From NCBI GenBank assembly GCA_023159155.1, contig JAJNNX010000032.1:310001-374000 (forward strand): a stretch of 64,000 nt of DNA. The letters run 5' to 3'. The translations under genes were made by a program, and so were the position numbers. Each line of letters starts with the position of its first letter. Position 1 is the stretch's first letter. Shown one piece after another: positions 35,441-46,669 of the stretch. This DNA comes from Ustulina deusta (taxonomy: Eukaryota > Ascomycota > Sordariomycetes > Xylariales > Xylariaceae). The notes beneath the pieces are model-generated. The model saw nothing but the letters and a program-made list of their open reading frames with translations. It searched no databases and was not told the origin of the DNA.

Positions 35441-36510
35441 TCAGGTGAGAAGAATAGCACCGAGGTAACGCAAGTCTAAGCTCTCCTCGGTGGCCGGATT
35501 TATATTCCCATGTTCGTCCTGCACGAAACCATTCTCTAGGAAGAGGCCAGTCAGCCTTGCAACCTCGATGCACTGCTGCTGCGCTTTAGACGTCGATCCC
35601 AGGCAATGGTAGAATGTGGTCCAGAACTGCTCTCGGAGCTCACGGTGATTGGGGAAGTAGGTCCAACCGTGTTCATTCATCGTCCGGACCCCAAGCATAG
35701 TCTCAAGCCCCCCCAGGGACATGCCAAAAGGACTGACCTCGGCGTCCCTCCAGTCACAGATGCCCACGATTGCACCTGTGTCTGGATCCACGTGGATGTT
35801 GTTCTCGAGGAGGTCGGTGTGGTTGGGCACCAATGGCCAGTTCTCCTCACAGATACTCGGGAGTTGGGGGATCAAGGAGTCCAGCGTTGCGTGAAAGCGA
35901 TCGGGAAGCCCCTTGCGCAGCCATTGGAGTTGCGACGAGTAATGTTGAAGAAGCTGCCCACGATCTGGCCTGCTCATTGACCTAGGCGTGTTATGATACG
36001 CCGAGGAGAAGAATCTACCCCAGTCGAGTCAGCTCTAGGCATGTTTCCCTGCGTTGGAAGAGCAGAGTCAGAGAGAAAGAGGGCGGCCGGCGCGTTGGTG
36101 TTAACAAACCTTGCATAACTGTCGATGGTGTTTCGCAGGAGCTCGTAGTTGTTCTTTTGCAAGTAGGCTCGGGCGAGATACATGGATAGGCCCCCGATGT
36201 TATTCATTGTGTAGACGTGGAGATTATGAAACAAGCCACAGTCCTTGTGCCGTGGCGTGAAGTCTGGGTAGGCTTGTTCGATACTATTCATAAAGATCAT
36301 GTCTAGGGAGGAGCTTGGAATACGGAACTGGATGATGACTTGCCCCGCGTCGACTGTGTAGCTGGTTCCGCCCTGGCAAGCTGTTGGAGTGACGGACTTG
36401 CCTGATATGCTTTGAGCTTTGTCATTGCATTGCTTCTGCGTGACTGGAGCGTTCCTCTCAAAAAATGTCTCTATCTGCATCCGAGACAGCGCCGACATAT
36501 CTACCGCCAT
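35441..36510 (-). CDS. aminoglycoside-phosphotransferase (APH)-like kinase
   Basis: Exons 36510-36110 and 35981-35441 flank a 128-nt intron (donor GTTTGT) and give 313 aa. The C-terminal half carries the APH/choline-kinase catalytic loop NHTDLLENN (His188, Asp190, Asn194/195) and the metal-binding ICDWRDAE (Asp near 210). The N-lobe includes QGGTSYTVDAGQVIIQFR. Fungal APH-fold proteins phosphorylate small hydroxylated metabolites or have unknown substrates, and real aminoglycoside resistance should not be assumed. The TATA-like sequence ttatatttataaag near 36739 may belong to its promoter. The start was set at the ATG giving MAVDMSALS. An in-frame upstream ATG at 36594 is possible. Confidence 0.75.
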
Positions 36511-37436
36511 TGCGTGAAGGGTTATAGTTGTTTTTCGCTTGTGACGATGATACCATCGCGGTCGCCGGCTTGGGTGACTAATCGTGCCTCTCAATTACTG
36601 TAAAGAAGGGTGACAGTTACAGGGTAAATAATTCGAAGGATGCCGCCCTGACAGGACGGCTCGTGATCGATCTGGTGACTACGAAAGAGAAGAGATGAAA
36701 TAAAGGCAAAAGAAAGAAGAGGAGTTATGTCGGATGCCTTATATTTATAAAGTTACCTGGTGGGGACAAAGGCAGGGGTGGGGGGGCAAGTCCGTTTTAT
36801 GATAGACACTGCACACTCCGTTTGTTACAGCGTATATTCAAGTTGTGGAAGCACACGATTCAATTGTCTTGATCACCGTACTACCGAGCACTCTATTTGC
36901 CATCTCGGGGGCTGGACAAGATAAGGTAACTAGATCGAGGGTTGAATCACAAAATATATGTGAACGATATGTTTGTATGCTTTGATTCGGTTGATAGAAG
37001 TCATCTTTGAGCAGATGAGAACTCTAATATTTATGAAGAATACCGTGAGTATGAGTAAGTAGTGATGAGAATTAGCGATGAGAATTGACGCTAGTCAATT
37101 CGAACCCCTGCCCCACTGCCAAGGATCAGACAGCGTCACAGCACACAATAACAAGCCCGTAGTTTACCTGGTAGGTATTAGGTATTGGGCTTTTCTTCTA
37201 CATATCCAGTTCAGCATCACGGATTTAACTCAGTCCGACTTCTGGCTGATGTAGTAGAGCGCCATCTATGGGCAGCTATTCAGCAGAGCTTTAACCATAT
37301 TAACATAAAAAGCAAGATGACCTGACCATCTCCTCCCCCTCGACCACCTTTTATACCCTGTTGTCCTTCGATGCCTCTCAATCGTCTTGCTCGCTATATA
37401 CCTTTCAGCCGTCTTGCCCACCGCACAGGCATCAGA
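36511..37436. other. intergenic region
   Basis: Promoter side of the APH-like gene, including a G-run at about 36779-36786. No gene was recognised. Confidence 0.45.
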
Positions 37437-38570
37437 ATGGTATCCACCATAGTGGGCGAGTCCGGTCGCGTTTACGTCCAAGGCGAGGTGCTCCAGCGCC
37501 ATCGCGAAAACCATAACCTTAGCATCTTCAAAGCCAAGTATATCTCGAACTCCATAAACTCTTCTCACAGCTTATCACTTTTACTAAACTATATTGTTTA
37601 GGTCCGAAATAAACCTTTTATTATTAAGCGCGTGCCCAGGCCCTTCTACAATCTGTCTTTCCGCCTCGCAGCTAAGTTTATAAGCTTTTGTTAGCTTCGA
37701 ATACATATTGATTGCAACTAAAAGAAAGGCATTTTGATCTATCCTTATTACAAAAGTATATTGCTTTCTTTAATTTAGAATAATTTGGATTTTCTTGCGC
37801 TGCAACTATATAAGATCTTATAACACGTAGCAGAAGCAATAAAAAAGCTTTATAGCAAGAACTGGATTTATATCGGTAAACTTTTCATATTTTTAATATT
37901 ATAATTTTAAAACAACTAACTAATTTATATTTACAGATATAAAGCCAGATAATATATTACTGAATTGGACTTGCGACAACAAAAGCAACGAAACAGTTAC
38001 TGATGTAGCTCTAGGTAATTTTGACATTGCTTGCAAGTTGGAAGATGGACAGGCACTTCAAACCTGGTACGCAATAGGTAATGCAATGTGGCAAAGTCCA
38101 GAGGGACAAACTGGAACAGGTGTAACGAAGGCGTTAGACATGTTTTTGTTTGGACTAGTAGTAGGTATACTATAACTAAAGTAAAAACGTTACGCTAACT
38201 TTGTTTATAGTGCATATATACCCTTGGGGGCAGGCCTTTTCTACTTCTAAACAACTACCAAGAGCTTATAAAGCATGGTATATTGCCAGAACAAGCAATA
38301 CTAACTCGACATTTTTTATATTTTGGGCCAGTTCCCGAAGGGCTTCTTATGCAGGTTAGCGATGAAAATTGGCGTTGTGCTTTGAAAGCAGCGTTAAAAA
38401 TAGCCGAGCAGGTAGTAAATAACGACCCTGGACTAAGATTCACGGAATAGGGAGCAGAGTTTGGCCCTGTGGCACAGAATATGATATCCGGAATAACGAA
38501 CCTAAACCCGACAGCTAGAACAACAATAAACCAAGTTTTGAGCCATCAATGGTGGCAGGAGACTAATTAA
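37437..38570 (+). pseudogene. RIP-like decayed Ser/Thr protein kinase gene
   Basis: The frame reads as a kinase in pieces: MVSTIVGESGRVYVQGEVLQRHRE, KPFIIKRVPRPFYNLSFRLA (VAIK-like region), the catalytic loop as WIYI then DIKPDNILLNW after an AT-rich intron, FDIA in place of DFG-type Asp-Phe, NAMWQSPEGQTG (APE-like SPE) and VLSHQWWQ at the end. At least five in-frame stops interrupt it: two TAG and two TAA between 37692 and 37835, plus a TAG near 38448. The last sits where the frame context suggests an ancestral TGG. Sequence at 37590-37970 is strongly AT-rich with many AAA/TTA codons. C-to-T and G-to-A decay of this kind is expected of repeat-induced point mutation, which acts on duplicated DNA, so intact paralogues probably exist elsewhere in the genome. 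Confidence 0.75.
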
Positions 38571-40204
38571 ATAGCTTTGATGTTGGCTACAATAGTGGAA
38601 GCGACGATAAATTGAGAAGCCATGCCTCCAAGTCAGTATCAGTATAACAATTATTCTCTTTTGCCAGCTCTCTATTGTATCCCATGTTGCAATCAAGCTC
38701 GTAAGCCATCCACCCTTCAAAGTCGGCTGTCGACGAGTCGTAGTCATCTCCAAAATATGGAGAACCTGACCAAGCAGGGTCAGAAGCCGAGACAATATCG
38801 TGAATACCTCCATGGGCTGGCGTAGTCGAAGGCATGGCGGAGTCTTGCTAGGCAGGAGATTCGCAGTAGGTCTGGTAGGCGGCGGCTAGCCCCGAGATGC
38901 TGGTAACGAGCCATGACATAAAAAGGTTAGCAGAGGAATGCTGAGCCCCTAGAAACCTCAAACTAAGTGTTTGTACCATATCTACCTACCTAATCTAGAA
39001 GAGACCATTGTATCTCCTCAAGCGCCAACAAAGCATCGTCACCTGCATGGGCGGCCAGCCTAGGTGGGCTACACCTCCTACTCTACAGTACAGCGAGCAG
39101 ACCTGCTAGCTCTTGACCAATCATGTTTGACCCGAGCGAACGGTTCACGCTAAAAATACCTTGTCCACCTGAGTACGCTAGACATGGATGGTGCATTAGT
39201 ACGAGAGGGGGGGGGGATAGGTACAAAAAATAGAGACAATTATAGCTATTTCGAGACGGTTACAACCATTTCAAAACCATTTCGCCCGTACCTCTAGCCC
39301 ATAGAACCTAGCCCATACAGACCTACCTCAGTACCCACAAGAAGCGCGGAACGACCCCCCGCCCCAATTCAATTGCAACTTTTGTTTTTAGTCTGGGCAG
39401 CTATTCGAGTCCTGGTCGCGGGTAGCCGGCGTGACCATGGGCGCACCCATCGAGCGGTGGCCGGCCCTAAGGCGTACCAACCACGCCTCGAGTCGGTCAA
39501 TGCTCCCCCAATATATGCGTTCAAACCAAACAACTGCCAGTCATTGTTGAGTGATTATATGTCTCCTTCAAACGTACGTTCCAACATGTCGAGTTGCAAT
39601 AATCCTCGAGAAGCGAGAGGAAGATAGTTTACCGATCTTTTAAATAAGGGGCCGATCATGAAAAGATACGAGACCACGGGCAAGTCGGACATGTATAGAC
39701 GGGAGGTAAGTGAAAGCATGCCCATCGACGATACATAAAAATAAAGGTTAGCATCTGCCACTATCCCTTCAAAATATTGGAAACGTACATATTGGACGCC
39801 GTAAACATGTATGCTATAGCTAACCCGTCTTAGCTAGTGTAAAATTCAACGACTGTCGAGCTAAACGATGCCTTGACGGAGCTTCACAGGTCGCGAGGCG
39901 ATGGAACAACTGTCGTGATGATCATTTCTGAAGTCGGTGATATCAGAGAGGCTTGGGCTTAGCTAGTGGTGGGAGCGTAAGCTAAGCTAATACCTAGGTA
40001 CTATTGGTCTAAATTAAAGCGCCCTGCCTCGTAGCAGTTCATGTCCAATCAATTCCATACGACTCGATATCTCAGCAGACATGCTTCTCACAAGCCGTCG
40101 AGAACATCATATCAGTCTAATCCGTATCGGCTCCAGCTCGTACTGGACCGATATCGTACTGGTACGAGCCCCACGGTTTTACTCAGTGGTCCGACGTGTA
40201 CTGG
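38571..40204. other. gene-poor region
   Basis: A minus-strand frame at 38587-38835 (82 aa, MPSTTPAHGGIHD...) is open but has no recognisable domain. A G-run lies at about 39206-39215. Nothing else is supported. Confidence 0.4.
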
Positions 40205-40500
40205 TACGGGAGTCTAAGTTGACGGGGCGCCAACGGTGCGACGGTGCTGGGCGCTAAGCATCCCGATACGCCGATTGAGCATGACCAACCTGGCGTTTAC
40301 CTGGAAGTCTCAAAGCCGTAATACTGAAGCGGTTCAGTTAATGCAGCAGTGCGTCCAGTTACTCGTTCATGTATTAGGACCGAAGCACCTAGAGGAGCAT
40401 CCAAATGCAATTCATCACTCTCTACCTTGGAAAGCTGGCTAAGAACAAGTCGGCAGAGAAGTCCAGAGGCCTACCTTAACGTTAGAAGCCTTGATAAAGG
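40205..40500 (+). pseudogene. relic of a TPR (kinesin light chain-type) repeat gene
   Basis: Three frames in succession encode TPR fragments: ATVLGAKHPDTP, then MTNLAFTWKSQSRNTEAVQLM and VLGPKH, then SSLSTLESWL. The order VLGxxHPDT, TNLAxTxxxQ, EAxxLxxQxV is typical of the TPR arrays in fungal NB-ARC/kinesin-light-chain-like proteins. The pieces are shifted relative to one another, so at least two frameshifts are present. No start or full repeat array remains. Confidence 0.55.
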
Positions 40501-41674
40501 GCGTTACGATCCCATTCCGTGCAAAGGTACGGGACTCTTTTTCGCGATTTCGAAGCAAATGATAGAATACTAAATATATGTAGAATCGTTATGACATCAT
40601 TATTTTTAACCTTATGTGCATTTGTTTCATGGCCTCTCGGTGGGGGGAGTTAATGGTGCAAGTTGGTAAATGCTGGGTTAGATAGAGAGAAAAATAGCCC
40701 GCGCGAATCTTGCATTGCGAACGATGGTCCTGCTCAGCTCATTCAAACTATTAATAAGCCCCGCTATTCAACAGGCACTATAACAAGAAGATTCCTGAGA
40801 ATATGTTAGGGCCTTTGGAAATGTATGGAGGTATCGTCTTGGTCAGTTGGAACAGGATCGGTTGGCTAGACCGTTTACTAAAACTCAACCTTTTCGAGGA
40901 CCGTTTTGAGGAACGTTTTCTATGCATAAAAATCTGCACAAACGATGTTGCTCAGTCACATGACTGAGGACCGGGTGAACCGAACCTGCCCAGCAAAAGC
41001 GGTACCTACGCTAAACCCAATCGGTTTGCGGCACAGAGAGTGGTAAAACCTAGAACCCAAACCGGAGTACCGGTGAGATTAGTTACATAAGCTGACCAGC
41101 TGATTTTGCCCCTCTATCAACACCTGGCATGGATGTACTCTATCTTCTGTACAGTAGTGTACTTTCTGGTCATTGGTCTGTCACCTCTTCACGTGCCAAC
41201 ATCTTCAGCCTAAGTATTCGAGGTTTCAATAGGTATAACTCTCTCTCTTACATCTATTTCTCCATTCACTGGATTCATTGAATTTAGTTTACATACCTAC
41301 ATACAAAGATTTGCATTATCTTCCTCAAGATGGCATACCAGAGTGCTACATTCTAGAGGGTGGTTGTCACTCATAGTAATCAAACATGGCACCACCCTCG
41401 CGATGCACGTCCTCTCCCCCTACAACCATCTGCCCTGAACGGTCAATTTATCCAGCACGACACTCCAAAATCACCACCCAGCAGCGCTTGTAGCTTGCGC
41501 AAATACTACTTTCATTCCAATTTAGCTACTCCGCACGATTGCCGACCGTCGCGTGACTCCAACTTATATTTCCTCGTCTTCCCCTCGCATCCGAGTCGTA
41601 CGGCCTGCCGAGTCATACAGCGATCCGCGAACCTTCAATCTAGTGTTGTAGAGAACATCGCAGCATTTGAGACG
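40501..41674. other. intergenic region
   Basis: No gene was recognised. The right part is the promoter and leader of the gene starting at 41675. The frame is open back to 41360, but that portion reads like untranslated sequence. Confidence 0.45.
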
Positions 41675-42658
41675 ATGCGCGGTCGGAAGGCTGGTGTTGG
41701 CAGGGCCTCTCGCGCTGCTGGTGCTGTCTCCGGTCCTACTCCAATTGCATCTGCCATCTCATCCACAGTCTCGTCCACTCTGCCCACCCCTCTCAGTTCG
41801 GCATATCCCTCTACTTATGCTTCCGAGGCTGAGCATGATGTCGACGAAGAAGTTGAAAGGCTCCCTCTCGATGCTCTTAGCCTTGAATCAGAAACACCGG
41901 ATAAACCGAAGCCCAAACGAACCAAGCAGCGATCCTTCCGATTCCTCGACCTACCCTCCGAGTTACGTCTGAAAGTATATGAGCATCATTTTGCCAATAC
42001 TGGCCATGTGCTTGACCTGGACCCAGACAACTACAAGCGAATTCACCAGAAACTGTCTATCCTACGAACCTGCCGTACTATCTATGTGGAAGCATCGTAT
42101 TCCTTCTATAGCACCCACCCAGTTCGCATCTTCCCCACCGTCCCTGGCCGCTTCTTCAAGACTAAGAAGCCCCTACTCGCCCGTATGAAGCCTGGGCAAC
42201 GGGCATGCATCAACACACTTGAGCTCCGCCTAGGTCCTGGTTGGAGCAAACCGCCTCGTGGATGGGAGGTGAACCCAGCATTGGGTCTTAACCAATGTGT
42301 CAATGTCACGAAGGTTGTTGTCTTTGTGGAATGTGATCCGGGCAACGACATTTTCAAGGGCTTTCGCCAGCCAGGTGGATTCTTTGAAGCCTTCTCAAAG
42401 AAGCTTCTGACGGGTGTTCTTGAAGAGATGCCGTGGGTAGAACGAGTGGAATTCGACGCTTGGCCGAGTGTGAAGAAGTCGGGCGCCCTCATGACTGGCC
42501 TGATCGACCTCATTACTTCACGCAGTCTGAAGATCACCTGGGGACTTGAACGAGGCTGGACGGACGCAGACGAAGTGGAGCCGCCACCAGTCGTGCACAA
42601 CTATGCTCCTCTTGATAGCCTCCTCAATGCGACTAACAATATATTGGTCTTGGCATGA
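41675..42658 (+). CDS. 2EXR/F-box-like domain protein
   Basis: An intronless frame of 327 aa. After a Ser/Thr/Pro-rich N-terminus and a basic patch (KPKPKRTKQRS) comes FRFLDLPSELRLKVYEHHF at about 90-108, the hallmark opening of the fungal 2EXR/F-box-like family. It is followed by LSILRTCRTIYVEASYSFYST, the usual second block. Such proteins are very numerous in Pezizomycotina and are thought to act as adaptors, with no established substrate here. I chose the ATG at 41675 (MRGRKAG) because upstream codons show no conserved character. An in-frame start could lie further 5'. Confidence 0.72.
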   Translation: MRGRKAGVGRASRAAGAVSGPTPIASAISSTVSSTLPTPLSSAYPSTYASEAEHDVDEEVERLPLDALSLESETPDKPKPKRTKQRSFRFLDLPSELRLKVYEHHFANTGHVLDLDPDNYKRIHQKLSILRTCRTIYVEASYSFYSTHPVRIFPTVPGRFFKTKKPLLARMKPGQRACINTLELRLGPGWSKPPRGWEVNPALGLNQCVNVTKVVVFVECDPGNDIFKGFRQPGGFFEAFSKKLLTGVLEEMPWVERVEFDAWPSVKKSGALMTGLIDLITSRSLKITWGLERGWTDADEVEPPPVVHNYAPLDSLLNATNNILVLA

Positions 42659-43468
42659 AACGCGATTGGGTTCTTCATGGAAAATTCAACTTGATAGTTT
42701 GCCCTATCGATTCAAATTGCACAAACAGTACGAACTATCCTTGTACAAATAGTATGGAAGCTGTGGGCTAGATAATTGATTGTTCGATGGCTGGACGCTT
42801 GCTCCATACTAGTTTGCTTTAAAGGGTTTCCGCTTCACTTCAGATTTTATAGGACTTTGCTCATTCAGACCTAAAATTAGAAAACCTTTCGAAATAACTC
42901 TTCACCATTTTAGCTTCAATATGCAGGATTACATCGTGGGCATGCTTTGAAGTTTGATGAGGCTCATGTGAACTGCGCAATGTTCTACCTCATAAAATTA
43001 CCACCAAAGTTTAGTATCTTGTAGCCTAAAGACAAAGCCGTTCTAGTTGATAATTAAGCATTCATCTCTGGTATTCTACATTTTGGACTATAAGATGGAT
43101 GGGTGAATAGGCAAGAAAATAAAAAAGTTAGCGCATGGCGAAGTAGATATTGCTACCTAAGTAAGTACCTAAGGCATAACCTACCTATGTTTCGCGCAAC
43201 ATACAAAATATATACGGTACCCCCTGCCCCCCCAACCAACCAAACTACAATTGCAACCACCTTCAACCACCACTTACAACCACTTGCAACTGCCATATTT
43301 CTACAGAAAAAGAGGCCTTATATTATTTAATTGCAGTAATTGCTTCTCACGCGTGATTGACCCGCTGCATTGTAATGGTAATACTCCGTAACCGTAAACT
43401 GTAACGTCGTAACAAAGAAAAAACCCCCGGATAAATAAATATTTCTTTTGTGGTTTGTACTAGAATTT

Positions 43469-43640
43469 GGAGACCATTTTTAAAGTTGGAGACCGTCTTC
43501 AGTTTTTGGAGACCATGTTGCAAGTCGGAGACTACCTCAGGATACCTAGTGACTCTATTACAACTAAGATGTTCAAAAGAATATCATATTTCTGAGACCG
43601 TCTTCAAAGTCCGTGACCATCTTCGAGATCGTCTCCTAGG
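43469..43640 (+). repeat. degenerate tandem GGAGACCNTCTTCAA repeats
   Basis: Six to seven loose copies of GGAGACCGTCTTCA with spacing near 20 bp, later wider. They are not part of any recognised gene. Confidence 0.6.
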
Positions 43641-43749
43641 GAACCCCCCCTCGCGCTAATGTAGGTACTTAATCTTTATCGATCTGGACCCCACCAAAAA
43701 AATCCACTATCTCAAGCGATCTCTGTTTCGCTCAGCTACCTACTTAATC

Positions 43750-43779
43750 TACCTACCTACCTACCTACCTACCTACCTA
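43750..43779. repeat. (CTAC)n microsatellite
   Basis: About seven CTAC/TACC tetranucleotides upstream of the RRP41 gene. The same motif recurs singly in many intergenic parts of the window. Confidence 0.85.
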
Positions 43780-43934
43780 GCCCAGTAGCTCGATACCTAC
43801 CTACCCACGTCCCACGGAATTAATCTCGGCGTCCGCGCTCGTTTCTCTATTTGTTGGGGGTACGCCTCACTCGGCTCAACTCGCACCATCCCAACCCAAC
43901 CCGGAAGCGAGTTCCCGGTACACATCACTTCCCG

Positions 43935-44947
43935 ATGCCCCTCGACACCTCGACCTACGACCTCGCGCTCCTGCGCGTCGACGGGCGCCGCTGGAATGAG
44001 CTGCGCCGTCTGCACGGGCAGATCCGCACGCAGGCCGCGGCGGACGGGTCGTCGTACCTCGAGATGGGGAACACGAAGGTCATGTGCGTGATCACGGGGC
44101 CCAGCGAGGACGCGGGCAAGCGGCGCGGGGGTCTGGCGTCGTCGTCGTCGGCGGCGACGGTGCCCGGGGGCTCCAACGGCGCCGATGTCGTCGTGAGTAT
44201 TGTCGTGGGAGGGTTCAGTTCCGTGGATCGGAAGAGGAGGGGCAGGGGTGATAAGTACGTCTTGTTCTCTCTTTTGCGTCTCCTTCACATGTGGTGGACA
44301 TTGAGCTTTTTTTTTTTTTTTTTTTTTGCAAAGCGAAATTCTTATTTTGTTTCAGATACTCGAGTTATGCCGCATAGCTAGCTAGCTAGCTAGACACGAA
44401 AGAAGCTAACCAACCAACCACCCTCCCCGCTAGGCGTATCCACGAGCTCCAAGCGACGATAGCCAAGGCCCTTGCGGCAAACCTCCACGTCCACCTGTAC
44501 CCGCGCTCGGCGATCGGTATCGCGCTGCACGTCCTGTCGCAAGATGGCTCCCTCCTCGCGGCCCTTATCAATGCCGCGACGTTGGCACTTGTCGACGCCG
44601 GCGTGCCCATGACCGATTACCTCGTCGCGTGCACGGCGGGCAGCACGTCCACGCATTCGGCCGGCGACGAGGGTGCCGACCCGCTTGTTGATCTGAATAC
44701 CCAGGAGGAACAGGAGCTGCCCTTTCTGACACTAGGAACGCTCGGCGCTACCGACAAGGTCGCCGTCTTGGTATGTGAGACGCGCGTCCAAGTCAGCAGG
44801 CTTGAGGGGATGATGGCGTCGGCTGCGGATGCGTGCAAAGGTGTGCGCAACTTTTTAGACCAGGTCGTACGTGAAAAGGGACACAAGATGGTTACAGAAG
44901 GCGCGGTTGAAAAAGGTGCTAGCATGGCGATGGATATCGATGTCTAG
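43935..44947 (+). CDS. RRP41: exosome complex core subunit Rrp41/Ski6 (RNase PH family)
   Basis: Exons 43935-44254 and 44434-44947 give 277 aa. RNase PH hallmarks are visible: LLRVDGRRWNELRRLHGQI at the N-terminus, GSSYLEMGNTKVMCVITGP, and RIHELQATIAKALAANLHVHLYPRSAIGIALHVLSQDGS with LINAATLALVDAGVPMTD. In eukaryotes Rrp41 is one of six RNase PH-like ring subunits of the 3'-5' RNA exosome, structural rather than catalytic, acting in nucleus and cytoplasm. The 179-nt intron contains a 21-nt T run and a GCTA repeat. An insertion rich in Ser/Ala (SSSSAATVPGGSNG) lies near residue 65, and a Glu-rich insertion precedes LGATDKVAVL. Codon use is GC-rich, in contrast with the AT-rich upstream spacer. 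Confidence 0.92.
44307..44327 (+). repeat. poly-T tract in the RRP41 intron
   Basis: 21 consecutive T residues inside the intron at 44255-44433. Length is likely to be variable or error-prone in sequencing. Confidence 0.9.
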
Positions 44948-45099
44948 GATTGGTTTACCAGTCAGTGGTTGGCACTACCGTCATCCCTCGGTTGGGTTTC
45001 GAGGTCCTGGCAATGCACCCGACAAGTGAGTGATTAATTGTGTCATCAGTTCGTGGCATTTTCTACACTATGCAGTCAACGCTAATATCAAGCCTTATT

Positions 45100-46669
45100 T
45101 TACAGTTCTTCGTGCTTTGGCGGAGCATCAGTGGCTTCTGGTGTGGGTTCCGCGCCTTGCCATGATGTAGTCTCTGGCTCTGCATCTACCTCGACCTTCA
45201 CATCCTCCAGCTTGACTTCGACTGTCTCGACAGGTTTCTCTGTTGCGGTTTCTGACTCCTGAATAACTTTGTGGATGACTGCCTCGGGTAGCTTGTTCCT
45301 GGGTCCCTCGTTCATGCGAATGGCATCAATCCAACTCTCTACACTTGTGGAGCCAAAATCACCCTCATAGTGTCGCCACCATCCCCTCTTAGCATTGACA
45401 GCGACTAGTTCGACCTCGCCGGTAAGCTCAAGGCCTTTAAACACAGGTGCGATGTCATCGTTGTCCGTATGAACCTCGAAGAAAGGGAATAGGTGGCGCT
45501 CAGCCTGGGCATGCTTAAAGGCGATCTCAGCCAAGCTGGTCAATGCCTTCGCAGCTGTCTCGCCATGAGCAGTGGGAGCAAAAGCTAAAACGCAGATGTG
45601 TGCCTTGGGATGCAAGCACTCCTTGATGAGTGTCTGGGAAGATGTAATCGCGGGAATCGGAGGGGCAACTTCGGCCACTTTAGGCTTCGACTCAGCGGTA
45701 GGGATTTCAGTCGCTTCAGACGATTCAGTTGTGGTAGTAGAGGTAGTGTCAGAAGAAGCCCTGGGCGCCTTGTCCTTCTTATCCTTTTTGCCCTTCTTCT
45801 CATTCTTATCACCCTTGGATTTTGAAGGTGCTGGATCGGGATTCGGCTCTCCAGCCTGCGACAAGAACTTGAGCATATCCGGCTTCTTCATCTCTCCCTG
45901 GTACAATAAACCATCTTTATCACCGCCGGGTAGTAGGACAAGAGTCGGATAGGACTCGATGCCAAATAACTCGGTTGTCTTGGACTCCTTGTCCCGAACC
46001 TGAGCAAAAGAGATAACGTCCAGGAAGTCAATTGCCAAGCTGCGCAACAAGGCGCTCGTGGTGCCCTTCTCGGTGAATAGTATTGCCTTGGCGGTTTCGT
46101 TGTTGGTCGAGAGGAACGTATCGATATCTTTGTCGGCTACCCTTTTGACATGGTTGTTGATCTTGTCTACGACAGCGTTGACAATGGCCTTGGCGGAGCG
46201 TTCTCCTTGATAGTCCTCCACAACAGGCTTCGAGCCCTTCTTTTTCCCTGGGCGAACGATTTTGAGGGTCGGGAAGCCCTGGACTCCCATCATACCGCAC
46301 AGTTGTTTGTTCTCGTCTTCATCGCAGTTGATGGCGGCAACCTTGGCTAGACCATCGAGGTTTTTGGCAGCCTTCTCGTAAGCGGGTTTCAGGTTCTGGC
46401 AGTGTCCGCACCATGGGGCATAGAACTCGACCACCTAATGTATTCCGAGTTGTGAGTGACCAGACTGTTTCGTGATTGGCGTCGGGACATGTCAAGGGGT
46501 CGCTTACAGAGGTATGGTTCGACTTGGCAATTAGTCTGTCGTAGTTCTTTGCATCCACTTGGAGAACAGGGGAGCCTTTTGTGTATAAGCCGGCTTGCGC
46601 GGCGGGGAGTGCAGAGAGGAAAGCTACTGCAGCGACAGCGACAGTAGGGCTCAAGTTAAAACAATGCAT
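45100..46669 (-). CDS. protein disulphide isomerase of the Mpd1/P5 type
   Basis: Exons 46669-46508 and 46434-45100 give 498 aa. Residues 1-26 (MHCFNLSPTVAVAAVAFLSALPAAQA) are a signal peptide. The thioredoxin-like domain has the active site APWCGHC (Cys63/Cys66), preceded by VVEFY and followed by the cis-Pro loop GFPTL. A second, redox-inactive thioredoxin-like region (ELFGIESYPTLVLLPGG) follows, then a Lys-rich linker and a C-terminal domain ending in an acidic tail. The last four residues HEEL resemble the HDEL/KDEL family of ER-retrieval signals, supporting an ER-lumen foldase. The 73-nt intron falls just before the active-site strand. No second CxxC was found. Confidence 0.88.

Larger units (their letters stand above)
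42659..43934. other. intergenic region with simple repeats
   Basis: Contains the GGAGACC repeat cluster and a CTAC microsatellite, listed separately. The last 130 bp are the leader of the RRP41 gene. Confidence 0.5.

Noticed and set aside
35441..36510. Aminoglycoside resistance gene
   Set aside because: The APH fold is common in fungi with other substrates, and intron content shows a native gene. Antibiotic resistance is not supported.
37081..37110. TTCGAA-containing segment resembling a tRNA T arm
   Set aside because: No matching stem, D arm or anticodon arm could be built around it.
38587..38835. 82-codon minus-strand frame beginning MPSTTPAHGG
   Set aside because: It has a plausible composition but no domain, no neighbouring exon and it adjoins a decayed gene. 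Not enough to call a gene.
41360..41674. N-terminal extension of the 2EXR protein
   Set aside because: The frame is open but reads as leader sequence, and the ATG at 41675 gives the expected family start.
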